Shown here: positions 1-9,598 of the stretch, in pieces
Layout of the letters: each line of letters begins with the position of its first letter
Numbering within the stretch: position 1 is the stretch's first letter
Source: Stentor coeruleus
Lineage: Eukaryota > Ciliophora > Heterotrichea > Heterotrichida > Stentoridae
Assembly (NCBI GenBank): GCA_001970955.1
Contig: MPUH01000567.1
Location: 1 to 45,655, forward strand
Reading direction: 5' to 3'
Length of the DNA: 45,655 nucleotides
Notes under the pieces: generated by a model
Database searches by the model: none
What the model saw: the letters and a program-made list of their open reading frames with translations, nothing else
Told to the model about the DNA's origin: nothing
Translations under genes and position numbers: made by a program

Positions 1-81
1 AATGAGTGAAAAAGATAATATTCCATTTATTAGGCTTAAAAAATTCTGTTGCTTAAACTGCTATAAAAAATTAAAAGATAA

Positions 82-246
82 TTTCAGAAAGCATTGGATT
101 ATAGGAAATGCAGCATTATGCTTCTAATTTATTTCGGAATTCGGCTATTGCTGAGAGCATCAAGAATGATAGGCATAATGCTAAATCATTGGGGAAATAT
201 AATACAGATGCTTGCAATTGCTCGATACATTAAAAATATTAAATAA
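82..246 (+). pseudogene. possible gene remnant with S4-like basic/hydrophobic pattern
   Basis: A 54-codon open frame without a proper start encodes a hydrophobic stretch (IMLLIYFGIRLLL) followed by spaced arginines (RASRMIGIM, then IARYIKNIK). The spacing faintly resembles a voltage-sensor S4 helix. An overlapping frame from base 2 opens with MSEKDNIPF and stops at about 130. No 15- or 16-base intron joins the two frames. I infer a decayed or truncated gene at the window edge; it could equally be a chance open frame. Confidence 0.2.
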
Positions 247-765
247 TTTGTTGAAATGAAAGTGGAATAAATTTGCAGGTTTTTTGTTATGAATTTAAAG
301 CATGAAATTTTGAATTTTTGGTTTTGTTTTTGTTTTTGAACGCTATAGTTGAAAAGTAGTATATTTACCTATCAAAAATAACCTCAAAATAAAAGTGTTT
401 GGTTTTAATAATAGCATATAAATTTTTATTAAATATAAAAAACTCTAATTTATATAAAGCAAACTAAATAAATGCTGTATCAATTACACGATACCGCCTA
501 ATAAAAAAAATAATCATCAAAATCGATACCGCCTAATAAAAAAAATAATCATCAAAATCTATTAATATCAACAATTCCAAGCATTTTCACATCAAAATAG
601 TATATCAACTAGCAAAGTCTATTTTTAAACAATAATAATCATATATTATAAAATATCGATAAAAGGTAATAAGCACATAATTATTTCCAATATCATATAT
701 TTATTCAATACATATCATCAACAATTGTAGTATATAATTCAAAAATCACATAATAAAATAACAAA
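247..765. other. AT-rich intergenic region with one tandem repeat
   Basis: Apart from the 35-bp tandem repeat at 489-558, I see no coding potential here, only A/T runs leading to the tRNA gene. Confidence 0.5.
489..558 (+). repeat. two exact tandem copies of a 35-bp unit
   Basis: Bases 489-523 and 524-558 are identical 35-mers starting CGATACCGCCTAATAAA. The array is AT-rich apart from the short CGATACCGCC segment. It may be a small minisatellite or a sequencing/assembly duplication. Confidence 0.85.
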
Positions 766-849
766 GCATACATGGCCGAGCGGTCTAAGGCGATAGACTC
801 AAGATCTACTGGAAGCAATTCCGCGTGAGTTCAAATCTCACTGTATGCA
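766..849 (+). tRNA. tRNA-Leu, anticodon CAA
   Basis: A class II tRNA. The acceptor stem GCATACA (766-772) pairs perfectly with TGTATGC (842-848). The D-arm (TGGCCGAGCGGTCTAAGG) is typical of tRNA-Leu, as is the long variable arm. The anticodon loop is CTCAAGA with anticodon CAA at 800-802, reading UUG codons. The T-arm is GTGAG-TTCAAAT-CTCAC. There is no intron. A T run directly after the gene (about 850-857) fits an RNA polymerase III terminator. Confidence 0.95.
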
Positions 850-859
850 TTTTTTTAAT

Positions 860-1210
860 TTTTTATCATCATGTAATTTTTCTCAGCCTACCTTATAATA
901 TCCTCCACTACTTCTGCATTTCATATAATATCAAATTTCCTTCACAGTCCTAATCAATAACCATTTTGCTATCATTCCAATATCCTTTTTTTTTCAATCT
1001 TAATTTTTTTTATCTTTTTTTCCTCATTGCATCTATTTCAATAGACTTTTTATATCATAAATCAACAGGTTTAAACTGATCTCCTCTAAAGAAACACTCA
1101 ATACCTTTTACTGTGCATTAATCAAACGAACTCATAAAGAAATAATGGAAAAATAAGGAAAGAGATTAAGTTACAGTTAAGAAAATTTATGTGGCTTACT
1201 AGATGCATAG
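860..1210. other. G-poor, C/T-rich intergenic tract
   Basis: On the plus strand this stretch is nearly free of G up to about 1115, like the C-rich tracts found upstream of several plus-strand genes here. It leads to coding-like but broken sequence from about 1145, so it may be the old 5' flank of a decayed gene. This reading is inference. Confidence 0.3.
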
Positions 1211-1387
1211 AAAGGCCATAAGAACAATAATAACTTTGAAAATTCAGTCAGAAAAGCTGAAGGACCTGCTATTTTGTCACCTAAACCTATGAAAATTGCA
1301 AAATGTGTACTTAAAAAGGCCATAGCAAACCCTTTTGATGGTCTTAGTTCTTTTCAGAGATATTCATTGAATATGAAAATTCTTTAA
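1211..1387 (+). pseudogene. possible gene remnant, unrecognised
   Basis: A 58-codon open frame without a starting ATG includes PAILSPKPMKIAKCVLKKA and ends at a TAA. Upstream frames are broken by stops and I found no 15- or 16-base intron that repairs them. The composition looks protein-like, but no family is recognised, so decayed gene and chance frame both remain possible. Confidence 0.22.
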
Positions 1388-1526
1388 AATATAAGGGTTT
1401 ATATAAAAAAAAATATTTAAGATCTTTTCAGCTGTGATTAAGAAAACGAACTTCTCCATACAGAAATTAGTTGTATACTTATCAAACAGTTTTCTTAAAT
1501 ATACTTAAATGATTCTATGCAATAAA

Positions 1527-3950
1527 CTAGCCCAAATATCTTGACCCTTTCCAATGAGCAGGAGCTCTATAAGCTGTTTCACTCATAAAGCTCATCAAAG
1601 CTAGTGTTGGTCCATCTCTACTCCTTATAGCCAGAACCTTTTCAAGCTGATTCTTTGACATCTGCCACATTCCACTCAAGTAATTATTCACCCCTTTAAT
1701 AAAAAGGTCAAAAAACTCTCTTGTAAAAGGTTTCCTCATTAAAGCTATTTCCTTAGATCTTGAATAAATGTCTGCTGTTGTAAATTCTTGCTTATCAAGT
1801 CCTTTTTTTAGTATTCTACGCTTTCTCCTAAAATACATTTTTGATCTGTCAGCACCACGAGATGGGGTAAATTCACTAAAGTCACAATCACTTGTATATA
1901 ATTTTAGAGGTTTAGCATTACCTTTTAATACAATTGTGTCTATATGTCTACAGTAATGCTGAATTGGTTCAGAAAAAGATTCATATAATGGACCGCTAAT
2001 AAGTAGTGGAACACCATATATTTTAGTTGACCCTTCCAACGCTGAAGCTACATTTACATTTGGTGACAAGTAAGAAGCATCTATTTTAAACTGACTTCCT
2101 ATAGCTCCTTCAATAGCCCAGCCTAAATGCATACCAAAGCCCATTTTAACTTCATAATTCGGCATTCTTTGCAGGAGTTTCTGATTAGTCCTGTACTTAA
2201 GTATTGTTGGGTCCTTATTAACTTTTGCCATTATCTTAAGAAACGATATCATGGTTACATCAGGCAAATACTGAGCCCTTTTTGACACTGGGTTTCTAAC
2301 AATTTTATCTTCTTCATTAAGAAAAAGTTCATCTTTTTGGAATTTCCACACTAATAAAAACGCATCTCCTATGTTTTTATTCGCTGCACCTAAATATTTA
2401 TCGACAAGACCATGGACAATTTGAGCTATTTCATTAACAAACATCATAACCCCTTCTTGTAATTCTTCTGTTGTATCGGTAAAATTACGTATATCACAAA
2501 AACCATAGATTCCAATTATTTTATTCCCATTGGCCATTGGATCTACATCTCCTCCTGCTTCAACATTGCCTCCAATTATTAGAGAACCAGCTTCACCAAA
2601 GCCTAAAGCTAGAAGGACACCGATTTTGAGAATAGTGTTTTCGAGTAATTTAGTTTCGTAGTCTTGCTTTTTAGTTTCTGCTTTACAAAGACCAAAACAT
2701 TTTTTACTTTTAGATTTTTCATCGTCTTCTTCCCTTTTATTGGACATTTCTTGGATTTCTGCCGCTGCAATGGGGTTTTTAGCTATGATTTTAACTTTTT
2801 CTATCATTTTCTCTATAGGTTTGATAACTAGATCTTCAGTATCTTTAGTAAAATAGATTGAACCTAGTGTTAAGACTATACATATAAAGATTGTCCTACA
2901 CACATTAAGCAAAGACGTAAGTTTCACATCATATCTCAAGTCAAAAATTGATATCAAATTCCCAGATGATGAGTAAAAAATTTCACTAAACCTCAAGTTA
3001 TCATAATTAGTCTTATTCGAACTTATTTCATGTTGAACTCCATCTCCTGTTGTATATTGTAAATATACAATAGGCCTAACATCATTTTCATGATACGACC
3101 AATATTCATCCATAGCATCATCAAAACCATCTTGATCAAGGAAAATTTTCAATTCAGTTAGTCCATATTCCCAACTAGTCTGACTACTAAAATAAAAATC
3201 TGTTTCAAATAAAGGTAATATAAAAAGTAAAGCAAGAACAATAATAATAACTCTTTTCATAGTAACCTCAGACATTTTTTTACCAACTTTGCTTTCTTGA
3301 GCTTCAGGCATATCCCTAATGAGCTCATCATCTTCATTTTTTCTTTTTTCTCTATTTTTCATAGCAATTTTAGCATTTTTATAGAGCTTTACAATTCGAA
3401 TAAGTCTTACTATACGAATTATCCTTAAAGCTCGTGTTGATCTTGTCCCAGCTCTTGATGCTTTACCAGCGTTTTGTAAAGACTCACTACTTGATGAACC
3501 ACTTGATAAACCTAATGCACTTTCCCATATCCAACTGATGTCTGTTATTAAAGAAACTGTCGCTATTAAATCAAGCCAGAAATAAAAACTCCACTTGTAG
3601 TCTGGCTTAAATAAAAAGCATAAGAAGAGTTCGAAAGCGAAAAAAAATAAGCAAATTACAACTAACGAAGAAAATCCATCATCAGCTGATTTTGCAAAGC
3701 CAAGGACTTTTATATCGTCACCGAATAATGCGTAGATTGTAGCTATGTTTAGAGTAATTGTTACAACGTTTGAGTTGAGGAATCTGTTAATTTTTTCGGT
3801 AAATGTTATTCTATGCCGGATAATGTTTTCCACATTGTTGTCTCCTGATAGCACTGTCATTTGTGGAACAGTACTAGACAATATCGATACTTCTTCCTTG
3901 TTCACCTTTCCTGTCCTGTCAACTGTACGAGTTAGACTCCCATCTTGCAT
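1527..3950 (-). CDS. voltage-sensor / class III nucleotide cyclase fusion
   Basis: A predicted membrane cyclase of 807 residues. I start at the ATG at 3950; the longer frame would need TTG and meets an in-frame TAG just upstream. Four N-terminal helices resemble a voltage-sensor domain. The fourth has five Arg and one Lys at every third position (RALRIIRIVRLIRIVK, about residues 173-190). Two more helices bracket an extracellular loop at about 235-380. A class III catalytic domain follows (about 475-670) with both metal Asp residues (CDIRNFT and NIGDAF) and a Lys in the adenine-specifying position (KNIGD). Ciliates are known to couple channel-like modules to adenylate cyclase, so cAMP is the likely product. 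Oddly, the transition-state Arg expected in NxxxR is Ala (NVASA, residue 637) and the second purine-binding Asp is Ser. Confidence 0.88.
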   Translation of the reverse strand: MQDGSLTRTVDRTGKVNKEEVSILSSTVPQMTVLSGDNNVENIIRHRITFTEKINRFLNSNVVTITLNIATIYALFGDDIKVLGFAKSADDGFSSLVVICLFFFAFELFLCFLFKPDYKWSFYFWLDLIATVSLITDISWIWESALGLSSGSSSSESLQNAGKASRAGTRSTRALRIIRIVRLIRIVKLYKNAKIAMKNREKRKNEDDELIRDMPEAQESKVGKKMSEVTMKRVIIIVLALLFILPLFETDFYFSSQTSWEYGLTELKIFLDQDGFDDAMDEYWSYHENDVRPIVYLQYTTGDGVQHEISSNKTNYDNLRFSEIFYSSSGNLISIFDLRYDVKLTSLLNVCRTIFICIVLTLGSIYFTKDTEDLVIKPIEKMIEKVKIIAKNPIAAAEIQEMSNKREEDDEKSKSKKCFGLCKAETKKQDYETKLLENTILKIGVLLALGFGEAGSLIIGGNVEAGGDVDPMANGNKIIGIYGFCDIRNFTDTTEELQEGVMMFVNEIAQIVHGLVDKYLGAANKNIGDAFLLVWKFQKDELFLNEEDKIVRNPVSKRAQYLPDVTMISFLKIMAKVNKDPTILKYRTNQKLLQRMPNYEVKMGFGMHLGWAIEGAIGSQFKIDASYLSPNVNVASALEGSTKIYGVPLLISGPLYESFSEPIQHYCRHIDTIVLKGNAKPLKLYTSDCDFSEFTPSRGADRSKMYFRRKRRILKKGLDKQEFTTADIYSRSKEIALMRKPFTREFFDLFIKGVNNYLSGMWQMSKNQLEKVLAIRSRDGPTLALMSFMSETAYRAPAHWKGSRYLG

Positions 3951-4518
3951 ATTATAAATATTCAAACCGGCTATTATACTATTCTAATGCTACTTTAGTG
4001 ATAATTAAATGTGCAAACATTTTTACTCTACATATGTATATTTTCTTATTTAAAACTTACATCTCATAGTGTGATTATATAATTTTATGAATTTTATTAA
4101 ACCGAAGTATGTTTGATATAAATTCCCAATAAAAAGTTTGCATAATGTCGAAATTGACTAATACAATAGTTTTTATTATCAAACTTTGTGAATTTATAGA
4201 GAAAACTATGATCTAGGCGTCACTTAACGAATAATTTATGAAATAATATTACTATCATGGAAAAATTAGCTATATTACTAATAGACAATATAGAAAAATG
4301 TTCTTTAAATAGTATTACAAATAAGGATTTTTTATTATTTTCTTATGACCTAATAATATACACAATTTGTATATAAGAAAAGTATAAGTGTGCAGTTGAG
4401 TTTCTTTTTATTGAATTACTGTAATGATTTTTTTATATATAAGCATCATATCTTATTATAAGTTAAGCGAATAGTATATATAATATTAATCCTTGATTAT
4501 GATAACTCATAGAAAGGA
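3951..4518. other. AT-rich intergenic region
   Basis: The 5' flank of the cyclase gene and the 3' flank of the kinase relic. I see no ORF or RNA gene. Confidence 0.5.
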
Positions 4519-5512
4519 CTAATCATATATATTATCCAGAATTTGGATAATATCAATGAGTATTGGTCTTTCGAGCGGGTTGCTATCCCAACTTTTTATC
4601 ATTAAACTAAAGAGCTCTTTTGGGCAATTTTAAGTATAAGCTTTAGATCAAGCCTTTTCCATTAATTACTTGGAATTGAATAGCTCCTTTATTTTAATTT
4701 ATATGGAATAACTCTTTTTAGTATTTACCAAAGATAATACCAAAAGGTATATATTAGAAGGAAGAAAATATAGCATATCTTTAAGTATTTCAAGGGTCAT
4801 TCAATAGCATGTGACTGTTTGGCCAGTCATCTTACCAGTTAGAATAGTTTGAGAAACCCTGAAATCAGTAATTTTTATAGGGAGAAAATCATCAGGACTA
4901 TTGATAGATTTAGAAAGTGTTTGCTTTTTTATATAAAAGTACGGTTGTCTTTTTAAAAAAAAAAAGTTTAGATTAATTTTTTTAAGTCCTATGGATTATT
5001 CCTGAGTTTGATGAGTGCAAATAAGTCATTTCTTTTTATATATTTTAAGCAAATTTTATTCTTTGGCTCCAAGAGAGATTAAAGTATTTACGCTCATGTA
5101 AAGGTTGAATAAGATATTTCCTTTGCAGTATTCTATTAAGATTTAAGATTTTTCGCTTATGTTTTAACTATATAACTTACAAGGTTTATATATCTTATTG
5201 CAATATTTTTATTATATTAGTATAATATATATATATAGTTATAGGATAAGACTTATTTAAGTGAGCGATTTAATTAAATTTATTATATTAGATAATGAAT
5301 AAAGCTTATTTGTAAAATCTCTTTGATTAAGTTTATTATATTAGTTATGAATAAGTTATATTTTCCTTTAATGCCTGTGCAGGAACTACCTTTCCCTATG
5401 ACCTCCTCATACTCTAAATCCTCTAGGTCTGAGATTGTAAAATTTGCTTCGAGCTCTCTATAAATTCAGGTTCAGAAAACACAAAATCTTCAGGTAGGCT
5501 AAATATAAGAAA
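4519..5512 (-). pseudogene. decayed tyrosine-kinase-like (TKL) kinase
   Basis: Kinase subdomains appear in the right order on the minus strand across shifted frames and stops. The glycine-loop region reads DLEDLEYEEVIGKGSS (about 5400-5430). A hinge-like EYCKGN is at about 5150. A catalytic-loop region reads YLHSSNSGIIHRT, with the HRD Asp changed to Thr. An activation-segment start reads ITDFR where DFG is expected. The end contains IKSWDSNPLERP followed by a TAG at 4519-4521. Stops and frameshifts break the whole length and AT-rich insertions occur near 5200-5350. The order and identity of the motifs make a kinase relic convincing; the exact ends are approximate. Confidence 0.8.
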
Positions 5513-6144
5513 TTAGAGATATCAGCAAATATTATAAGCAGAGTTAGGATAATTATTAATAATTAGTAGTGAAAATATACTATCTTATGAAATCCAATTT
5601 AAAAAAAATAATTTGCATGCAATATAGGGACAAAACATACAGTATAAATCTGATAATTTTAATTACAACTGCATAAATTTCACTTAAGTCTGGAAATTGA
5701 AAACTAACATAGAATATTTTATGATTGACTTATAGCAACTAAGTAAATCTTTTACTATCTTCATTATCATAACTTAAATCATAATTTATTCATTATTCAC
5801 TTGATTCTGATTTTTCTCAGATGATTGTCATGTATAGAATGATTAATTTTTTTTCCTACCCTACAAATGAAATTTTACTTTTAAATATGATCTAAGTCAT
5901 TTATACAATATCCACCAAGGGTTACTATATTTTGAATACATATAATAAATATGAATTTTATACATAAAAGGTTTTTGGTTTTGATTTTTATGAGTTTTAG
6001 GATTAGATTTGAATCATTTTTAAGAGAAAATTATTATGGGATTGAGAAATAATGGTAATGTTTAATGGGTAGTTTTTTTATATATAAAATTATTATCCTC
6101 ATAGCAGTTAGTCATAAAATTTTCTTTGTTGAATGCTTTTTCAC
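5513..6144. other. AT-rich intergenic region
   Basis: Upstream side of the kinase relic. Short minus-strand coding-like scraps near 5650-5750 could be its lost N-terminus, but I cannot support that. Nothing else is seen. Confidence 0.4.
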
Positions 6145-6354
6145 ACTAAGGTAAAAGATAAGATTTTATGTAGAACAGGACAAGTTCATTTCTGCATGTA
6201 TAACATAAATTTTCCATATGTTCTTTAGTCTTTCTATAACCTTTAAATCCCTTTGGCTTGATAATATAGTTTTTAGCTCTATAGATAAAGTTTATCTTAA
6301 TAATTCTAGATAGCNCAATTTTGTAAGTATCACCCTAATAATTCTAGATAGCAT
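6145..6354 (-). CDS. possible small protein split by an assembly gap
   Basis: A minus-strand open frame runs from the N at 6315 down to a TAG at 6145-6147. It encodes a basic peptide with KPKGFKGYRKTKEHMENLC and a CYTC motif. If the 17-base duplication flanking the N is collapsed, the frame gains an ATG (6352-6354) and becomes a complete 56-residue ORF, divergent from the transhydrogenase gene. No family is recognised. It may be a genuine micro-gene, the last exon of something larger, or chance. Confidence 0.27.
6298..6352 (+). repeat. 17-bp direct repeat flanking a single N (unmerged contig join)
   Basis: TAATAATTCTAGATAGC occurs at 6298-6314, immediately before the N at 6315, and again at 6336-6352. 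This matches the pattern at six other Ns in the window. Confidence 0.7.
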
Positions 6355-6467
6355 ATGTAATAATAAAGATTACCTAAACTTTAGGACCCAGTTATAACTA
6401 AAATTTGAAGGTAAATGAAATAAAAGCTAAATAGCTAAGCAGAAAACTAAAAAACGGATATTATATA

Positions 6468-9400
6468 ATGGAACCTTTTGTGATAGGAGCGTATATGGTC
6501 TGCGCAATCCTATTCATTTTATCTCTCGGAGGTCTGAGCAGTCAGAAAACAGCAAAATCAGGGAATATTTACGGAGTACTCGCAATGACATTAGCTATCA
6601 TCGCAACTTTTTTTATGGACGACTTCAGCTGGAATTTCGCGATTTTTCTCCCGTTATTCCTAGCTGGTGGTGTTATTGGTGCATATATGGCCCTTAAAGT
6701 TGAGATGATTGATATGCCTCAAATGGTTGCTGCTCTTCATAGCTTTGTTGGTCTTGCAGCTACTATGGTTTCCTTTAGTCACTTTTTGCTTCATTCTGAC
6801 CAAGATACTTTAGCAGTAATAGAAACAAGTGTTGGAGTTTTTATCGGAGCTGTAACTTTCACAGGTTCAGTCGTAGCTTGGGGAAAACTTAATGAAACAA
6901 TAAGAAGTAATCCTTTAATACTATGTGGCTGGGGAAGACATGTTATAAACCTATTATGTATTTTAACCTGCATAGGCTTAACTATACCTTTTGGCCTAAT
7001 AGATGATGTTCTTACAAGAGCAATGATTTTATTAGCTAATGCTGTAATTGCAGGTTTTGTAGGCTGGCATTTAGTAATGGCTATAGGTGGAGCTGATATG
7101 CCAGTTGTCGTGTCAATGCTTAATTCCTATTCAGGTTGGGCAACATCTGCAAGTGGGTTTTTATTAGAAAATGAGTTACTTATCATAACCGGAGCCTTAG
7201 TTGGTTCATCAGGGGCAATTCTTAGCTATATAATGTGCAGAGCTATGAACCGTAGTTTCTTTGGGGTTATTGCTGGGGGTTTTGGTCAAGGAACTTCTGC
7301 AACCATAGAGAAAAAAGTACCTCAAGAAGGCAAAATCGAAACTATTGACTTAGAAAATACTGTCAAACTTCTTAGTGAAGCTAAAAAAATCATCATAATT
7401 CCTGGATATGGTATGGCTGTGGCTAAATGCCAGCACAATATTGCTAGGTTGACTGAGTTTCTAATGAGAAAAAATAAAAAAGTTCAATTTTGTATACATC
7501 CTGTTGCTGGAAGATTACCTGGGCATATGAATGTTCTTCTTGCTGAAGCTGATGTAGATTATAATATCGTTAAGGAAATGGATGAAGTAAATGAAGAATT
7601 CGAACACACAGATGTCGTCCTTGTTGTTGGGGCAAATGATATTGTCAACCCTGATGCATTAGAAAATCCTAATTCACCAATAGCTGGAATGCCAGTTTGT
7701 AGAGCTTGGCTAAGTAAAAAAGTTATAGTTTTCAAAAGAGGAGGTGGAACTGGATATGCAGGTATTGAAAACCCATTATTCTTCAAATCAAATACTAGGA
7801 TGTTTTATGGTAATGCTGATGTTACAATAAGAGAAATACTTAATGCTGTAACTGAACTTGGAGATAAGATTTTAAGCGATACAAGCTGTTCTGAAGTTGA
7901 ACATCAAGAAGTTGTAATTGAAAATCATGTTCCAGAAATCTTCCCTGAACCATTAATGACAATTGGAGTACCAAAAGAAGTTTACCCATTAGAACATAGA
8001 ATTGCTATGACTCCAAGTACAGTAAAGAACTTTAGAAAACTTGGTTTTGATGTAAAAGTTGAAAAAGGAGCAGGTGAAGGGGCTCATTATAGAGATGAAT
8101 TATATGAACTAGCTGGGGCAAAAGTAGTTAGTAGGTCTGATGTATGGAAAAGTGATATTATTTTGAAAGTAAGGAAAATAGAGAATAATGATGCTTGTAT
8201 TGAAGATGAAAGTCTTGGAGAAGCTAAATGTGTTATTAGTTATGTTTATCCTGGGAGTAATAAAGAGTGGTTAGAGGCATTAGGGAAGAAGTATCCTAAT
8301 TTGAGTTATTTGGCTATGGAATGTGTACCAAGGATTAGTAAAGCACAAAAACTTGATTCTTTAAGCTCAATGGCGAATATTGGAGGGTATAGAGCAGTTC
8401 TTGAAGCTTTTCAGTACTATAAAAGATGCCCCAAACCTATGATGACCGCAGCAGGTAAACTCCCTCCAGCTAATGTTTTAGTTATTGGTGCGGGTGTTGC
8501 TGGTCTTTCAGCTATTGGTTACTGTAAAAGCTTTGGCTGTATCGTCAAAGCTATGGATACCCGTTCAGCTGCAAAAGCTGACGCTGAGTCTATGGGTGCA
8601 AAATTCATTGAAGTAAGCATCAAAGAAGAAGGAAGTACTGCTGCTGGATATGCTAGAGAAATGTCTGAAGAATACAAAAAAGCTCAATACGAACTAACAA
8701 AAAATACAGCAAAAGCTGTAGATATTATAATAACAACAGCTTTAATTCCAGGACGTCCAGCACCAAAACTTTTAGACGATGAAATTATCAAAGGAATGAA
8801 ACCAGGAAGTGTCATTGTTGATATGGCCGCAGAAATGGGAGGTAATTGTTCAGGAACTAAACCAGGTCATGTCATTGTAACAGCAAATGGTGTGACAATA
8901 GTTGGGTTTACAGACTTAGTATCAAGAATGGCCCCACAAAGTTCAGAACTTTATGCAAACAATCTATTTCATTTACTAGACAACATGGGTGGAGCAGCTA
9001 ATTTTGCCATAAGACTTGACGATGAAATTATATCATCAATGTGTGTGCTAAATGGAGGAAAAATGGTCTGGTCACCAGCTAAACCTTTACCACCAGTTTC
9101 AGTTGCTATTCCAGGTAAAAGTACTAATAATGAAGCTCAAACTGCACCTGTAGTTGAAAACTCTCAAGTTGAAGGAAATAGTTTATTCAATAGATTTGAA
9201 TATTTGATCATTGCTGGTTTGCTTGTTGCTTGTTTTATTGGTATTAGTTATGCTACTTATGATTCATTTATGAATTTGATTATGACTTTTGTTTTAGCTG
9301 TTTTTATTGGATATATGGTTATATGGAATGTTAACCCATCTTTACATACTCCTCTTATGAGTGTTACAAATGCTATATCAGGGATTATTGTAATTGGGGC

Positions 9401-9572
9401 CATGTTATGTCTTGAAGCTAACTCTGGGGTTTTTGATGAAGGTTCAGTACTTGGTATGATGTCAGTGTTCTTTGCTAGTATTAATATATGGGGAGGGTTT
9501 ATCGTTACCTATAGAATGCTTGATATGTTTAAGACTCAAATTCCTAGTTCAGCTAAAGGCAAACATAATTAA
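6468..9572 (+). CDS. proton-translocating NAD(P) transhydrogenase, fused beta-alpha order
   Basis: This 1,034-residue enzyme transfers hydride between NADH and NADP+ coupled to proton movement across a membrane. The N-terminal third is the beta part: about eight helices up to residue 265, then the NADP-binding domain III (IIIIPGYGMAVAKCQ near 305 and GGGTGYAGIENPLF). The alpha part follows: domain I starts near 496 (IGVPKEVYPLEHRIAMTP) with a Rossmann motif VIGAGVAGLSAIG near 670. Helices from about 910 to the end form the alpha membrane part. Beta-before-alpha fusion is known from several protists, whereas animals have the opposite order. There is no obvious mitochondrial presequence, since the protein begins directly in a membrane helix. 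The next gene begins 26 bases after the stop. Confidence 0.95.
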   Translation: MEPFVIGAYMVCAILFILSLGGLSSQKTAKSGNIYGVLAMTLAIIATFFMDDFSWNFAIFLPLFLAGGVIGAYMALKVEMIDMPQMVAALHSFVGLAATMVSFSHFLLHSDQDTLAVIETSVGVFIGAVTFTGSVVAWGKLNETIRSNPLILCGWGRHVINLLCILTCIGLTIPFGLIDDVLTRAMILLANAVIAGFVGWHLVMAIGGADMPVVVSMLNSYSGWATSASGFLLENELLIITGALVGSSGAILSYIMCRAMNRSFFGVIAGGFGQGTSATIEKKVPQEGKIETIDLENTVKLLSEAKKIIIIPGYGMAVAKCQHNIARLTEFLMRKNKKVQFCIHPVAGRLPGHMNVLLAEADVDYNIVKEMDEVNEEFEHTDVVLVVGANDIVNPDALENPNSPIAGMPVCRAWLSKKVIVFKRGGGTGYAGIENPLFFKSNTRMFYGNADVTIREILNAVTELGDKILSDTSCSEVEHQEVVIENHVPEIFPEPLMTIGVPKEVYPLEHRIAMTPSTVKNFRKLGFDVKVEKGAGEGAHYRDELYELAGAKVVSRSDVWKSDIILKVRKIENNDACIEDESLGEAKCVISYVYPGSNKEWLEALGKKYPNLSYLAMECVPRISKAQKLDSLSSMANIGGYRAVLEAFQYYKRCPKPMMTAAGKLPPANVLVIGAGVAGLSAIGYCKSFGCIVKAMDTRSAAKADAESMGAKFIEVSIKEEGSTAAGYAREMSEEYKKAQYELTKNTAKAVDIIITTALIPGRPAPKLLDDEIIKGMKPGSVIVDMAAEMGGNCSGTKPGHVIVTANGVTIVGFTDLVSRMAPQSSELYANNLFHLLDNMGGAANFAIRLDDEIISSMCVLNGGKMVWSPAKPLPPVSVAIPGKSTNNEAQTAPVVENSQVEGNSLFNRFEYLIIAGLLVACFIGISYATYDSFMNLIMTFVLAVFIGYMVIWNVNPSLHTPLMSVTNAISGIIVIGAMLCLEANSGVFDEGSVLGMMSVFFASINIWGGFIVTYRMLDMFKTQIPSSAKGKHN

Positions 9573-9598
9573 TTAGTTAGAATTAATTTTTAGATAAA

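Noticed and set aside
1768..1956. Plus-strand ORF inside the cyclase gene, and similar opposite-strand ORFs in other genes
   Set aside because: They are shadows of long, homology-supported genes on the other strand.
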